From positions 1 to 64,000 of the forward strand of contig BRYA01000581.1 of the NCBI GenBank assembly GCA_030267965.1: DNA of 64,000 nucleotides, read 5' to 3'. Position numbers and translations under genes: made by a program. The stretch is from Triparma columacea. Its lineage: Eukaryota; Sar; Bolidophyceae; Parmales; Triparmaceae. The notes under the pieces were generated by a model. That model searched no databases. It had not been told where the DNA came from and saw only the letters and a list, made by a program, of their open reading frames with translations. Shown piece after piece: positions 20,496-31,627 of this stretch; within the stretch, counting starts at the first letter, position 1; each line of letters starts with the position of its first letter.

Positions 20496-21284
20496 ATGGG
20501 AGGGCAAGTCACACCGGGAGGCCAGTTCGATATTATCCCCGTAGAACATGGGTGCCCTTGGTACTCTTGGAGCCGCCCCAACGTGCACTGGTGTGAGGAG
20601 AACCTGTGCGCCTGGATTACAGCTCCAGCAAACACATGGTCGAATGTCCCTTACATGATCTTCGGTATCATAATGATACTAGAGGCACGTCAGATGAAGT
20701 CGAAGACGTTGATGCTCTTCGGTCCGGCCTCCATTATCACTGGGATTTCCTCGTTTGCGTTCCATGCCAGTTATACCTACGCAGGCCAAATTTTTGACTA
20801 TTTTGGAATGTTCTGCTTCGTCTACCTTGCTATTGTCGTGAACTGCAGGCGGCTAGGCCAAGTAAGGAGGGAGGGACAAAGCAGGTTGTTTTGGTCTCTG
20901 GTTGTGTGTTCCACAGTCCTTGTCCCAATCTTGGGTTCTTTCAACTTCCCGTATCAGCTCCTGGTTTTCGGGCTCGTCATCTTTACACTGTTGCAAGAGA
21001 TCGTGCTGCGCGTGAAGAGCAGTCGCAGGGGGGCGCACGCGGTAGCGAACTACTCGAAGCTTCTCTTGGGGCTGGGTTTCCTCATTGCCGGTGTCACCTG
21101 TAGCATGCTGGACGCGACGCGGATTTGGTGTGACAAGAAGAACCATCTCTATAACGGTCATAGCCTCTGGCACTTTCTTACCAGCTTCGGTTTGTTCTAC
21201 TTCTTCAAGTTCTACAAGCAGTTTGCGTGGGATAAGGGCATGAAGGGCCTCCCTGTTGTGGTCGTGGAGGGGAGTGAAGACTAG
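20496..21284 (+). CDS. Alkaline-ceramidase-like membrane hydrolase (CREST superfamily)
   Basis: About 262 residues from ATG 20496. The frame is open further upstream, so an earlier exon is possible. The order of motifs is that of ceramidases: WCEENLCAWITAPANTWSN with ANTWSNVPY (E...N..SN pattern), seven hydrophobic helices, GISSFAFHASYTYAGQIFDY containing the S/H/D metal site, and NGHSLWHFLTSF with the two C-terminal histidines. Alkaline ceramidases hydrolyse ceramide to sphingosine and fatty acid in ER/Golgi membranes using Zn. Related CREST members include PAQR receptors and Per1/PGAP3. The first motif WCE..L and the final HxxWH favour the ceramidase branch. Sphingosine-1-phosphate lyase is encoded 37 kb away in the same window. 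Confidence 0.75.
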   Translation: MGGQVTPGGQFDIIPVEHGCPWYSWSRPNVHWCEENLCAWITAPANTWSNVPYMIFGIIMILEARQMKSKTLMLFGPASIITGISSFAFHASYTYAGQIFDYFGMFCFVYLAIVVNCRRLGQVRREGQSRLFWSLVVCSTVLVPILGSFNFPYQLLVFGLVIFTLLQEIVLRVKSSRRGAHAVANYSKLLLGLGFLIAGVTCSMLDATRIWCDKKNHLYNGHSLWHFLTSFGLFYFFKFYKQFAWDKGMKGLPVVVVEGSED

Positions 21285-21351
21285 GGTGGGAGAGGGGGGG
21301 GAAGGCGCAAAATTTTTAAGTTTTATGATGTGAAACTGACTATAAATCAAA

Positions 21352-22739
21352 TCACGTTACATTTCCCCACTCGTCTATTATTTTCCAGCAGCTTGCTAAG
21401 GTCGTTATGACTGTAAGGATGACGCAGAGAACGATGAGCGAGACGTCGAGCCTGGGACGGTGAAGGGGTAAGATGGGAGGGGGGGGGAAGGTTGCTGAAT
21501 GCGAAAGCCTGTATTTAATTATATCAACCAATGAGCGATTGTCACCCACCTATAATGCCAACCAGTCCGCTTTGCGGATGCAACCCCAAAAATAATAGGA
21601 AGCGTGAGGGTGAGGGGGATTGATGTGAGAGCTCCGATGAGGCTGGTGAGACTTGCGAACGAGGGTACCAGAAGGGTTATTATCAGTATGGTTATCGATA
21701 TTAGGGAAGTGCAGAGGAACCAACCAATGTTGTGGTTCTCAACAAGCCGTCGGACCAGCGCCTGAGAGTTGATAGAGAAGCTTATGGCGACGTGAATAAA
21801 GAGACATGTGGAGGCTAGACAGCTGGAAATGCTTCCAGCATCGAGAATGTCAAGCAGGAAACTGGGAGGGCTTGGGGGCGTCAGGCAGATGACGAGGCCG
21901 TAAAGGGCAAACATAATAACAAGGCCGTAGCGGAGAACTTTGGAGGAGGAAGAGACGTCTTCTAACTCAGCCCTCACGTTGAGAAGGAGTTTTTGAGACC
22001 CAACCGCAAAAGCTATCCCCGAAATAGCGGCAGGAACCGAATAGCCGTAGGTTTTGGCTGGGGGTTCGTCATTCGAAGCGGGTGTCAGATAGGCTGAGAC
22101 GAGGCAAATTCCCATGCTCCCCAATATGGTTATCACCGAAATAATCGCCGGGGCTCTTCCCAGCTTGCCCATGGTTCTGCCCACCGTCGAGTTAAGCGAA
22201 ACCAGGATCACGACGTTAATGGTGCCAAGACACAGCCTCGGGGGTTGTAATGGATAGAGCAGTTGAAGGAGACAATTCTGCAAGATGAGCGGGAGGAGTG
22301 AATAATGGAAGGAGTGAAGGCATTGGGGCTTCTATCACATCTATCTTACCTCCATCGTAAGCAGGTAGGCCCCAAGCACGAGAAACAGGTTTACATCAAA
22401 GCTAAGAGAAGTGGCCACTTTGTGAGAAGGGATATCTCCCGCGAGGGATGGGAGGTCGGTCACACGCTCAGCCCCCCATGCTCTTTGGGTTTCTACCTTC
22501 TCCACAGCACCGAGAAGCTGCTCCCCCGCGTATATATTGACGGCCTGAGTAATGGATAGAATACCAAGCGTCGGAAGGGGTCCACCAAGGATGGTCGAGA
22601 AGTAGCTCATCGTGAGAATACCTGTACCAACGCATTCTGCAACAAGTAGAAGCGCGCCCCCAGAGATAGAAAGTTGAGATGAAGGAGGAAGGGAAATTAA
22701 GACCTTGGAGTCATCGTGGAGGGAGGAGGAGTGTGACAT
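21352..22739 (-). CDS. Amino acid/auxin permease (AAAP) family transporter
   Basis: Three exons, 22739-22350, 22277-21550 and 21451-21352, join at phases 0 and 2 for 405 residues. After a short hydrophilic N-terminus, the first helix SISGGALLLVAECVGTGILT matches the GxxxxxxxxxGxGIL opening of AAAP/SLC38-type transporters. About ten to eleven helices follow, including YGYSVPAAISGIAFAVGSQK in the position of the conserved mid-protein helix and a C-terminal helix in exon 3. It should move amino acids across the plasma membrane or vacuole, driven by protons or sodium. Substrate unknown. The gene ends 67 bp from the ceramidase-like gene, convergent. Upstream lies the AT-rich island. Confidence 0.75.
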
Positions 22740-23446
22740 CTCGTCGTTTGGGTATTTAACCTCCAATTAACGGAAGTCAGGATCACGTGTAGGGAGGTTT
22801 AGAAGAAATCTAAGCCCACAATTTTTACGTGATATGCAGTCACGCAGTCAGAATAGCAAATTAAAATTTTGCAAATAATTTTTTTCGCTTGCTTAACAAA
22901 AAGTTCATCATTAAGCCCATATTTTATTAAACCATGTACCAGTATGTCTAGTAATGTTCAATAATGTAAGAATCTACAATAATATATAATTTACCATTTC
23001 TTTTTATTTAAAATGAAGCTAAATTTGTACAATATTTTTTTGTAGACATTTTGAACATATATAATTCAACACAAGATCAATCACATGACAATTCTGCCAT
23101 CACAAATTATTTGACATTTTTTGAAATTGAATATATAAATTGAAAATGTCATAAATATATTATAAATGATTCAAATAATAAAATATATTTTTATAAATAA
23201 AACGTATTTAATCTTAAAACGGCAAATTTTTTATGATGAATTCTAACACGTTTCAGGTGTTATGAGGAGTCCAGGTACGCTAGGGGATGTCGGGCTATCT
23301 TGTTATATACATCTATGACACTCTCGCTCTCTCTCTCAGCAATAATACAGATGAGGATCACTTACATTTCTTAAATTGTAACGGCGATACCTTATTTAGT
23401 CTGGTTGGGAAGCACTCTGCTGGGTTCACAACAAATCATTATTATC
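22740..23446. other. AT-rich gene-free island
   Basis: About 700 bp without a gene. From roughly 22800 to 23260 the DNA is extremely AT-rich (around one base in five is G or C in 22861-23220 by my count), against near-balanced DNA on both sides. It contains runs such as ATATAAATTGAAAATGTC and ATAAATATATTATAAATG but no obvious long repeat, terminal inverted repeat or coding frame. It separates the 5' end of the transporter gene from the 3' end of the channel gene. Confidence 0.75.
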
Positions 23447-26400
23447 TCATGAACCACGAGTTGTACTTTTCCTTTTGTAGCTATTTTTCATTCTTTCTGA
23501 GCTGTTGTCAATCCTCTTGAATCCTCTGCCAAGGAATTTTGGGGGTTGGAACGTTGAGTTGCTCCTCGACATTCCCCCCCCCCGCGCCTCTGTACCGTCC
23601 TCCCCCTCCCCCTCCCCCCCCCTCCCCCCCCCCCCCCCCGTCCACCCATTTCCCCACCCCCCAAGCCCCCCCCCACCTCCTCCCCCTTTACTTTCCTCTT
23701 CCCCCTCCCTCCGTCTTCGCCTTCTCTCCTCCTTCTCGATCATCCACTCGGTATGAAGCTCATCGTACTCAATCTCTCCGTCCATAAATTCCTCCAATTT
23801 CCCTCCTGCCCCCGACGTCTCCCATTTGCTATCCCTTATCTCCTCTAAGATGGTCTCTCCATTGTGTTCTGCTCGAATCTTTTGCCACATCTGTCTACGA
23901 AGCACGACGTAACCGATCCAGGACGCGAGCCATACCCCCAATAAGATCATGTCAACAGTCTTCACCACCTCTGCTTCATCCTCCCCCTCCGCACCCTCCG
24001 TCCAGGTGCTGAGGATGGAGATAAGGGCGTGGAAGAAGGTGGCGACCACGATGAAAAGGAAGCTCTTGATGACGAACCTGCCATGCGAAATGACTGGTGT
24101 GAGAAATAAAGGGGGGTGGGTCTCGTCCCTTTTCCTTCCTTGTATCCCCACACCCCCCTCTCACCTATCCATCTCCGTGCTATAACTTATTGGTGGAAGC
24201 ATTCCCGTAGTTGCATGCTTAAAGGCCACCGAGACTAGGAGCAGCGTAACGTCCATGTTGAGCCTTTCGGCCGATTGTTTGTAGTCGATGGTCCATCCGA
24301 AGACGACAACCATGGTGATGGCGCCTAGGATATAGATGTAGTTGTTGAGATAAAATTGGAACTTCCTCCTGTATCTCAATATGATGTGCAAATCCCTCTC
24401 GTCCGAGCCGACCTTGTAGACATGTGATATGTGTCTATCAAGAGCGTACTCGGGAAGCTGGTCGGACTTGTCTTCATTTACCGTCACGAACGGCATCTCC
24501 ACCACCTCCCCCTCCTCCTCCTCTTCTTCTTCGCCGGATATGGTTTGGTGCCTCATCCTAGTCCCGTTCTTATCGAATGTCATGGCCGCGCCTCCGTGTC
24601 CCCCGACCTTGTCGCCCCCTGTCCAGTGCGACAGCTTCCTGATTTTCATGAACTGAGATTTGCTATCTTTCTCCTCCTTCCCGTCGTTGACGTAGTTTCT
24701 GTCAATTACCGAAATGCGTATGTTGAGGTTCTGTAGGTCGAAGGGGAAGTCATGCAGTTCAAAGTTCTCGCTGATTCCTGCAAATATGCAATATTCTGCC
24801 TCGACCTTGAACCTGTGCTCAGCTTTCCTTCCATTCCTTCCCGTCCCCTCAACAGCCTCCCTGGAGACACGGAAGGTCCTCTTCCTTTCCAGGAATTCAT
24901 CGACCTGTCCGAATATTTCAACCGTCGGGTACTTGGCTGGTTCCCAGTTCACTGCCTCCGGATTTAGACCCTCCATCAGGTGCGAGTCCATCTTGTCCAC
25001 CTCCCACCGCACCTTGACCTTGAGTTCACACTTGAAGGTTTGGAGCGAAACACTGACGTCCCAGATGTTTTTTACCTCGACTTGGAGCTCGCACTGCGAC
25101 GATCGAAGCAAAGGGGGTTTAGTTGTAGGGAGTTTTTAAGTTGTCGCCTGCATATCTACATGGTCTTACCTTCTCGAGCGGCATTCTAGGCCGATCAAAG
25201 GCTGAATGAGAGGGAGAGGGACGGGGAGAGGGGCGGGGAGAGGGGCGGGGGTATGAGCTTACAGCTATATATATTCAGGGGCACAGAAGAGAGTATATTG
25301 GTTGTAATGTCGTCGCTTTGCTCCTCCCACTCTCCCCACTCCCCCACTCACCGTTCTTCCTTCTATCTAATTCCAGATTTTTTTGAATTACCCGCACAAT
25401 GAGCTTCTTCTTCCCCACTGGAAGGTGCACCATCTTTTCCTCCTCAAAACCTTCTCTCCTCAAGAAAGCGTTGTACTCAGTGCACATATTAGTAAGGTCG
25501 TCCACAGACAAATCTCCAAGGTCTGCCCCACAAATATCGCAGTAAATGAACATGTATGCCATCTTCTCGATATCATTTGCGGAACCGTATACGTAAGCAA
25601 ACTCTCCCATAATTTTTTCTACCCATTTCGACACCTTCGTTTTCCCCCAGCTCGCCAAATTCATGTCGTCTTCCTCAATGAACATCTCCTGCCCCCCACT
25701 TTTCGACCAGGTGTAGGCTGCACTGTGCGAAGGCACGCTGTTCTTGATTGGCGTTTTTGCTGCCGCCTTCTTGGCTGCCTCCTTCTTGGCTGCCACTGCC
25801 ATTCTATTCTTTTCTCTCTTGGCCGCATGCTCTGCCGCTCGTTGCTGTCTAATTTTTTCGTTCCTGCGGTTCGCCTCCTCCTGGGCCTGCTCAATCTTCC
25901 GTTGGTAAGCTTCGTCGCTGCGTTTCTTCTCGGCGGTAACCTCATTAGTCACTACAGTCGTCACCTCACTAATCACCTCAGTCATCTCAGTCACCCCATT
26001 CACCGCAGGGGACGGTGACTTCGCGCGAGGTACCGGGCTCTTGCTTCGCCCCCCCGTTGGTATCTGCCTGCCATACGCCTTCATCCTCTCCCTCCTGGCC
26101 TCTGCGTCCTTCTTGGATTTCTCCCTCTTTGCCGCGTTCTCTGCCGCTCGTTTCTCCATCATTAGCTCCTTGTTTTGTTTCGCCATTGCTTCGGCGTCCT
26201 CTATCTTGCGCAGGTACGCATCCTCTATTGTACCCCGGGCAGTTGCAGGGGGCGGGGGTGGGGTTTTGGGAGGAGGGGGCTTACTATTCCTGAGAGAAAA
26301 CGACAAAAAGGGGGGAAGAAATAACGCCAGGGCGCACGACGCACGATGTTAGAAAAATTATGCGATAGTATCATATCTTCGGAATGTTCACCTCAGTTTC

Positions 26401-26510
26401 GCAGATCCGACCACAGCAGCTGCTGCTATCTTTAAGTTCACCTTGGGCGATCCAAGTTTTATCGATGGGCGGCGTCCGATTGCACGCCCTACTCCATTGC
26501 CTCCTTCCAT
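23447..26510 (-). CDS. SAM-like domain fused to a Cys-loop-type ligand-gated ion channel
   Basis: Five exons: 26510-26392, 26289-25352, 25201-25170 (32 nt), 25093-24165 and 24077-23447. Phases match at every join (2, 1, 0, 2), for about 882 residues. Residues 40-240 are Pro-rich and Lys/Ala/Glu coiled coil with two similar blocks (AYLRKIEDAEA and AYQRKIEQAQEEA). Residues about 245-345 look like a SAM domain: LASWGKTKVSKWVEKIM, YMFIYCDICGADLGDLSVDD, LIVRVIQKNLEL. The channel part then begins (RMPLEKCELQVEVKNIWDVS), with ENFELHDFPFDLQNLNI at the Cys-loop position. It lacks both loop cysteines, as prokaryotic-type channels do. Four helices follow (NYIYILGAITMVVVFGWTI; VTLLLVSVAF; FVIKSFLFIVVATFFHALIS; MILLGVWLASWIGYVVL) with a short TM3-TM4 loop and a long Gly/Arg-rich tail. 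No signal peptide is visible. Ligand and ion unknown. Confidence 0.7.
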
Positions 26511-26625
26511 TGGTGTGCTTATTTCCCAAAAAAGAGAAAGAGTGCTTTGGCCTCAATGAGTTCCTCAAGGGAGGACAAGAATTGAAAAAAGACTTTGACT
26601 TTTGGAAAGACGGCTTGACACCAAT

Positions 26626-27943
26626 TTAAAGCCCGAAGCGCCTATCTCTACCACTCTCAAATTCGTCCACGATTCTCGTAAAATCTTCCTCCTTCACTTC
26701 CGGCCAGGTCTTCTTGAGGAAGAACAACTCGCTGTACGCAACTTGCCAAATGAGAAAGTTAGAGATGCGGCACTCGCCGCTGGTTCTGACGACCACATCG
26801 ACAGGGACAGGGGGAGGGGGGGGGGCAGCTTGGGGGGAACCCTGTAGGAAATTGTGACGGTGAGGGAGGCTCCTATTCTCCCTCCCCCCCTCCAAGTAGC
26901 GCTCAAAGTCTTCCTCCTTTAGCCCGTCTATCCGCTCCCTCGACCACCCATCTTCCACCGCCTCGGACGCGATCGCCTTGGCGGCGTTTAGTATTTCCAT
27001 CCTCCCCCCGTACCCGGCGCATATGTTGAGGTTGAGGCCCGTGTTTGAGCTCGTGGCATTGACGAGGTTCTTGAAGGCCTCCCTGACGTTCTCCGGCATC
27101 CCAGCGAGGCCGTCGGTCGAGTAAACGTTGACCCTCAGGTTAAGTTCACCGGCCTTCTCCTCCAGCGCGGACGTGAACCTAAGGAAGATGGCGTGAAGCG
27201 CATCGAGCTCCCTCCTAGAGCGACCATAGTTCTCAGTGCTGAAGGCATAAACGGTCAGAAACTTTAGCTGTTGCGAGGGAGGACGTTCGTTCCGGAATGC
27301 GACACACCAGCGGATAAAGGATTCAAGTTTCAAGCCCCCATCGTAGTGACCCCGAAGGTAATTCTTTGGTAGATCTGGTGATGTGGGGGTGGGGAGGGAG
27401 GGTGGGGAGTGAGGAGGGGCGCCAAAGAGGGGGCGTACATTTCATACCACTTCATTCCTTTTCACTGTTGACAACCTCCACACTCATCCCCCCCCCCCCC
27501 CCCCCAAATCCATCCCCAACCCCCCAATATGATCGACCCAAACACTCACCGACTATGACGTCCCCCATACCCCCCCCACCCACCCCCCCCCCTCCCTCCC
27601 CATAAATCTTCTTCCCGTAGCGTCTGTTCCCATCCATTATCACAGCCATGTGTCGCAGGGTCCTCTCTCTTGGTACATTTGGATTAACCATACCTCCTCC
27701 AATCATTGATTCCGCATGACTATCAGCATTCAAATCTATGTTTTCAGCGCCTTTGTCACTAAAACTCCCACAAGACCTCTTCTCTCCACCTTTTGAAGCA
27801 CCACCACCGGAACGATGATCGCCTGGGTGTGCTGATCTTCTTGAACTCAATCGCTCCAAAAACTTTATTGTCATTACTGTTGTGAACACTGACGCCACCA
27901 CAGCCGACCCCACAATGTAGGCCGTATTTGTCTTCATCATCAT
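26626..27943 (-). CDS. cis-Prenyltransferase (undecaprenyl/dehydrodolichyl diphosphate synthase family)
   Basis: Two exons, 27943-27550 and 27374-26626, join at phase 1, for 380 residues. An N-terminal membrane helix (TAYIVGSAVVASVFTTVMTI) leads to the catalytic domain. HMAVIMDGNRR carries the Mg/pyrophosphate Asp, GHYDGGLKLESFIRWC is restored across the intron, then LTVYAFSTENYGR and VVVRTSGECRISNFLIWQ, YSELFF and RDRRFG at the C-terminus. The family condenses isopentenyl diphosphate onto farnesyl or longer diphosphates to make dolichol or other polyprenols for glycosylation. The membrane helix suggests the ER or a plastid membrane. A Gly-rich insert encoded by G runs (about residues 113-123) follows the first motif, and a Pro-rich insert lies just before VDVVVRTSG. 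Both are absent from typical family members. Confidence 0.85.
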
Positions 27944-28444
27944 CTTTTTGAAACCTTTTGTTGAAAATTATTTTGGACAAGCATTCCGAACCCATCGAAA
28001 GCCAGCCCAGATTTTTGTCGCTGTTTCTTGCTCGGTCCGGACCGAATGTCTGCTTTTAGTTTCTCCCCCTTTATTTGACACAGCTGTTCATGCTATATTC
28101 GAGAGGTGAGGCTCTAAATTTACCGAAATATCCCACTTTGTTCGTAAAACTACAGGACAGCTGCCGTTTAGAGTTAGGGTTATAGTTTTTCTCTCAAATA
28201 GGGGCTACCGATGCACGTTGCTGCAGAATACCTCTTTTTGGGAGCTTCATTATCTATTTGGACTTCAAGCACGCAATCGTTTACATGCTACTAACCCTTA
28301 CATCCACTGCACACCCTTCAATTATCGCAAACCTTCTTAGCTTTCTCAAACAGTAGAGATTCTAATCACTGTTTTTTTTAGACACCTTATCCATCTGTAT
28401 CTAGCTCTTTGGTTGCTGTAAACAGTCTACAGCCCCTCACCCTC
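27944..28444. other. Divergent intergenic region, about 500 bp
   Basis: It separates the cis-prenyltransferase gene (minus) from the Pumilio gene (plus). No coding sequence, tRNA-like fold or strong repeat was seen. Candidate first-intron signals for the Pumilio gene exist (TGTTTTTTTTAG near 28370-28381), so a non-coding first exon is possible. Confidence 0.4.
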
Positions 28445-30838
28445 ATGCCCGTTGACAGTGACTCCCAAGACGATGTTTTGTCCCAGGAGTTTTCGTCAAG
28501 AATGACTTTCCAGGGGTCTAATGGACACCGTGATGACCTAAGAGTGGACAAACTGGGTTCTTCAGGCAACTCTGATTCTCAAAATGGGCCTGGCTCGACC
28601 TGCAGCTCAACCTCCGGCCCGGCATTAAAGGCGCTCAACCACATCCCCACCAAACAGGCGGAGGGGGTTGGCAATGGCTCAAGCGATCCCCCCTGTGACC
28701 TCAACAGCCTCCCGGTTTCCCATCCTCCGAGCTCAGTTTCCCCCTCCCTCCACTCGTCTCTTCACTACCCCGAAGGGGCGGCTCTCGCTTCCTCCACGCT
28801 CGGGTTTTTGAGTGAGAAGTCATCTCATGATGGTTTTGGTCAGCTCCCTTTTTCCGATCTCTCTCAGCCTTCCCCTAGCCTTTCCTCCCTGCTTGGCGAC
28901 CAAAAACCGTCGAGGCCAGCCAAACTCCAGTCCACCCTACCCTCTTACGCGAGCACGAGTGGCATGGACAAGGAGGAGATGGAGGCCCTTGCTGGTTGCC
29001 TTTCGGACAAATACCTGCACGGTGGGGCTGTCTTCGGCGAGGACATTGAAGAGTTTGAGGCCATGGCGGAATGTTTGTCGGACCGCAACCTCCACGGGGA
29101 TTTTTACGATGGCCTCTGGTCTAGTGCACCCCAGGAGACCCACAATCCCAGCTATGCATCTCGAGGGGGAGCTGTTCAGCACACTCGACATATGCAGCAC
29201 CCCACCCAATACCCCAAGGAATTCCACGCTACCCACTACACCACTCACCATCCCACCCACCACCTTAGCCACCACCCCAACCGCCACGACCTTCACCAAC
29301 CTCCTCACCAACTCAACCTGCAGCGCGTCAACCCCTCCCCCAACTACCCCCCCCCCCCCCAAAGCTCCCACTATGCTCCTCCCCTCCACGCCCCGACCCA
29401 GCCCTCTCTCCCCAAGTACCCTCCTCACCCCTACGATTACCCATCGAACTACGCCCCTGAGTACCATCCTCAACCCCAACAACCAACTTACCCAACCAAC
29501 GGCGGCAGCAAGCAGCATCACAAATCTAACCATTCTATCGGCTACCAGCCCCCCCCTTCCTCCACCCCGGACCTGCTTTCTGTCTACAAGAGCACCCTGA
29601 TGCAGCGTCAACCTCCGGTCGCGCAACACGCCTCCAACAAGGGCAAGGTGAGTTCTGACAAACGTGGAGGATGGGAGGTGGAGGATAGCGACGACATTTA
29701 TTCCGTAGAATTTGGTAGCTTTCTTGCGACTCCTTCTTTAGTCGCGTAGTTCTCTGCAACCTTTCGTGCTTTGCCTAACCGCTCTTCCTCCACCCCTCCT
29801 CTTATCCCTACCCTCACCCCCCCCCTCCCTCCCCCCCTCACCCCTCCGCAGAAGAACTCTGCTAGCTCTCAGCTCGCCATTCCGGCCGTCGTGAAGAGCA
29901 CCTTCGACTACGCCACCATCCGCTCTCACTTTCTTCCCTTCGCCCTGGATCAGCACGGCTCTCGCCTCATCCAGCTCCATCTCTCCGCACCCTCCGCTGC
30001 CACCCTCTCCCTTATCACCGAGGACGCAATGCCTCACCTTCTGACACTATCTATTGACGTTTTTGGAAACTATATTGTTCAAAAGATTATTCAGATTTCT
30101 ACATCTCTCCCCGAAACCGTTGTTGAATTTTTAACGGAGAACGTAATCCCTCTCTGTCACGACCAGTACGGCTGTAGGGTAATCCAGGCCTCCTTCTGCC
30201 ACGAAAGGATCATCCACATTGTCGCCAGCGAGCTACACGCCCAGGGGAAGATGAAGGAAATGTTGACGCACGTGAATGGGAACCACGTCGTCCAGAAGAT
30301 CGTGCAGCTCGCCGGCCCCCAAAGCTACGGCGTCGCGGAAATCCTCCAGGGGGACGTCGACGCACTCTCCAAGGACCAATACGGGTGCAGGTTCGTGCAG
30401 AGGATGATCGAGGGAGGGTGGGGGGAGCATATGGAGTGGGATGTAAAGTCATGCATCAACCACCAGTACGGCAACTACATCATCCAGCATCTCCTCGTTT
30501 ATGGCACCGCCGTCTCCAAGAACAGAGTTTTCTCCACCCTCGTTCGCCTCGGCATCGTTTCGTTGTGCAGACAGAAGTACTCGTCAAACGTGGTGGAGAA
30601 GTTGCTCGTGAGCAGCGGTCCCTCCCACGTCGGGTACGTCGTCCAGACCCTTTCCAGCTTCGACCTCGACGGGATACCCGTTTGCGTCAAGCTTGTACAG
30701 GACCCCTTCGGAAACTACGTCGTCAGGAAGGCCATGGAGGTGGCAGGGGGACAGCACATACAACAACTCCTCAAGGAGTGGATAAATGAGTTCAAGTCGA
30801 GTGCTTATGCGAAGCGCGTGGTTGCAAAAATCACTTAA
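28445..30838 (+). CDS. Pumilio/PUF family RNA-binding protein
   Basis: Two exons, 28445-29647 and 29852-30838, are joined at phase 0 (AAG|GTGAGT; CCTCCGCAG) for 729 residues. The first 400 residues are disordered and rich in Ser, Pro, His and Gln. They hold two similar short blocks (EEMEALAGCLSDKYLHG and EEFEAMAECLSDRNLHG), which could be protein-binding motifs. The C-terminal 330 residues contain eight PUF repeats, visible as HGSRLIQLHL, GNYIVQKIIQ, GCRVIQASF, GNHVVQKIVQ, GCRFVQRMI, GNYIIQHLL, SSNVVEKLL and GNYVVRKAM. These read as about eight RNA bases in the 3' UTR of target mRNAs to repress translation or promote decay in the cytoplasm. The repeat residues resemble the canonical UGUA-reading set in repeats 5-8, but I did not derive a code. 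Confidence 0.9.
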
Positions 30839-31627
30839 ACATTTTGATGCCTCTTGATGGGCATGGGGGGGGGGAAATTTTGGTGGGGTGGTGGTGGGGA
30901 ATTTTATGTGGGGGAAATTTTGTGGTGTGGGAGGGGGAAATTTTATGTGGGGGAGGGTAAATTTTGGTTGTTGGGAGGGATTTTTGACAAGAGTTGCGAG
31001 AGTTTACTCAAGAGTAGAGTTTGCTCTCATCGTTGTGTATACTGCCCCTAGAGTGTGAAATGCCTCTAGTATGGTAATTACAACATTTTATGTTAAGTTT
31101 TGGGTCCACTCGGAGTGAATCATGTTTAAATCAATCATATGGCTGTGAGCCTTTGTGAAGACAGTTAATACATTATTGATCATGTGATGATGTATTTAAC
31201 TGTCATGTAAATATCACACAACAAGATAAAGATACGAACGAAAGGAAAGATTACATAGATATACAAGAAAAGTCGTGAACAGTAAAAATACTCGTGAACG
31301 TAGTACATGAACGTTACCCTTTTTTTTTCCAAGTATAGTCAGACGTGTAAGTGTGTGTGTAGTGTATTGAAACCAAAGGAGGGGTTTCCATTTTCCAGCA
31401 AAAAGTGAGTGTCCTCCAATTTCTGCTAAGGTGGGTGGGATGTAATATGATGCCAGGATGAATCATCGTCTTGTATGCATATCGTCGAATATTTGTAATA
31501 AACATTCCAAATACGTTCGCTTTAGGAACTCATTGGCGCAATTGGGTTAGAAAACAACAGACAAGGCGAAGGTGCACTCGCAGTCTTTGCGTTTGAACGA
31601 CTAACTCCTCCTCTCCACTCGCAGACG
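30839..31627. other. Intergenic region with G-run/AAATTTT repeats
   Basis: About 790 bp between the Pumilio stop and dapF. The first 120 bp hold several copies of a GGGGGAAATTTT-like unit separated by TGG/TGTGG runs. The rest is AT-richer, with GTGTGTGTAG near 31350 and a T9 run at 31319-31328. No convincing gene was found. Confidence 0.55.
30866..30968 (+). repeat. Imperfect GGGGGAAATTTT repeat cluster
   Basis: About five copies of (G)4-8 AAATTTT or AATTTTATGT occur in 100 bp directly after the Pumilio stop codon, so they probably fall in its 3' UTR. G runs alternate with the palindromic AAATTT core. Confidence 0.75.

Noticed and set aside
22740..23446. Transposon remnant in the AT-rich island
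   Set aside because: No terminal repeats, target-site duplications or coding remains could be seen. Kept only as an unexplained compositional island.
25275..26306. Stand-alone 343-residue SAM-domain protein
   Set aside because: Its apparent C-terminal 25 residues are intron sequence (donor GTGAGT at 25351). The spliced frame continues into the channel exons with matching phase. Its apparent N-terminus is also intron, and a better ATG lies in the exon at 26510.
28937..29629. 230-codon minus-strand frame inside the Pumilio gene
   Set aside because: Valine/arginine/glycine-rich shadow of the His/Pro/Thr-rich disordered region on the coding strand.
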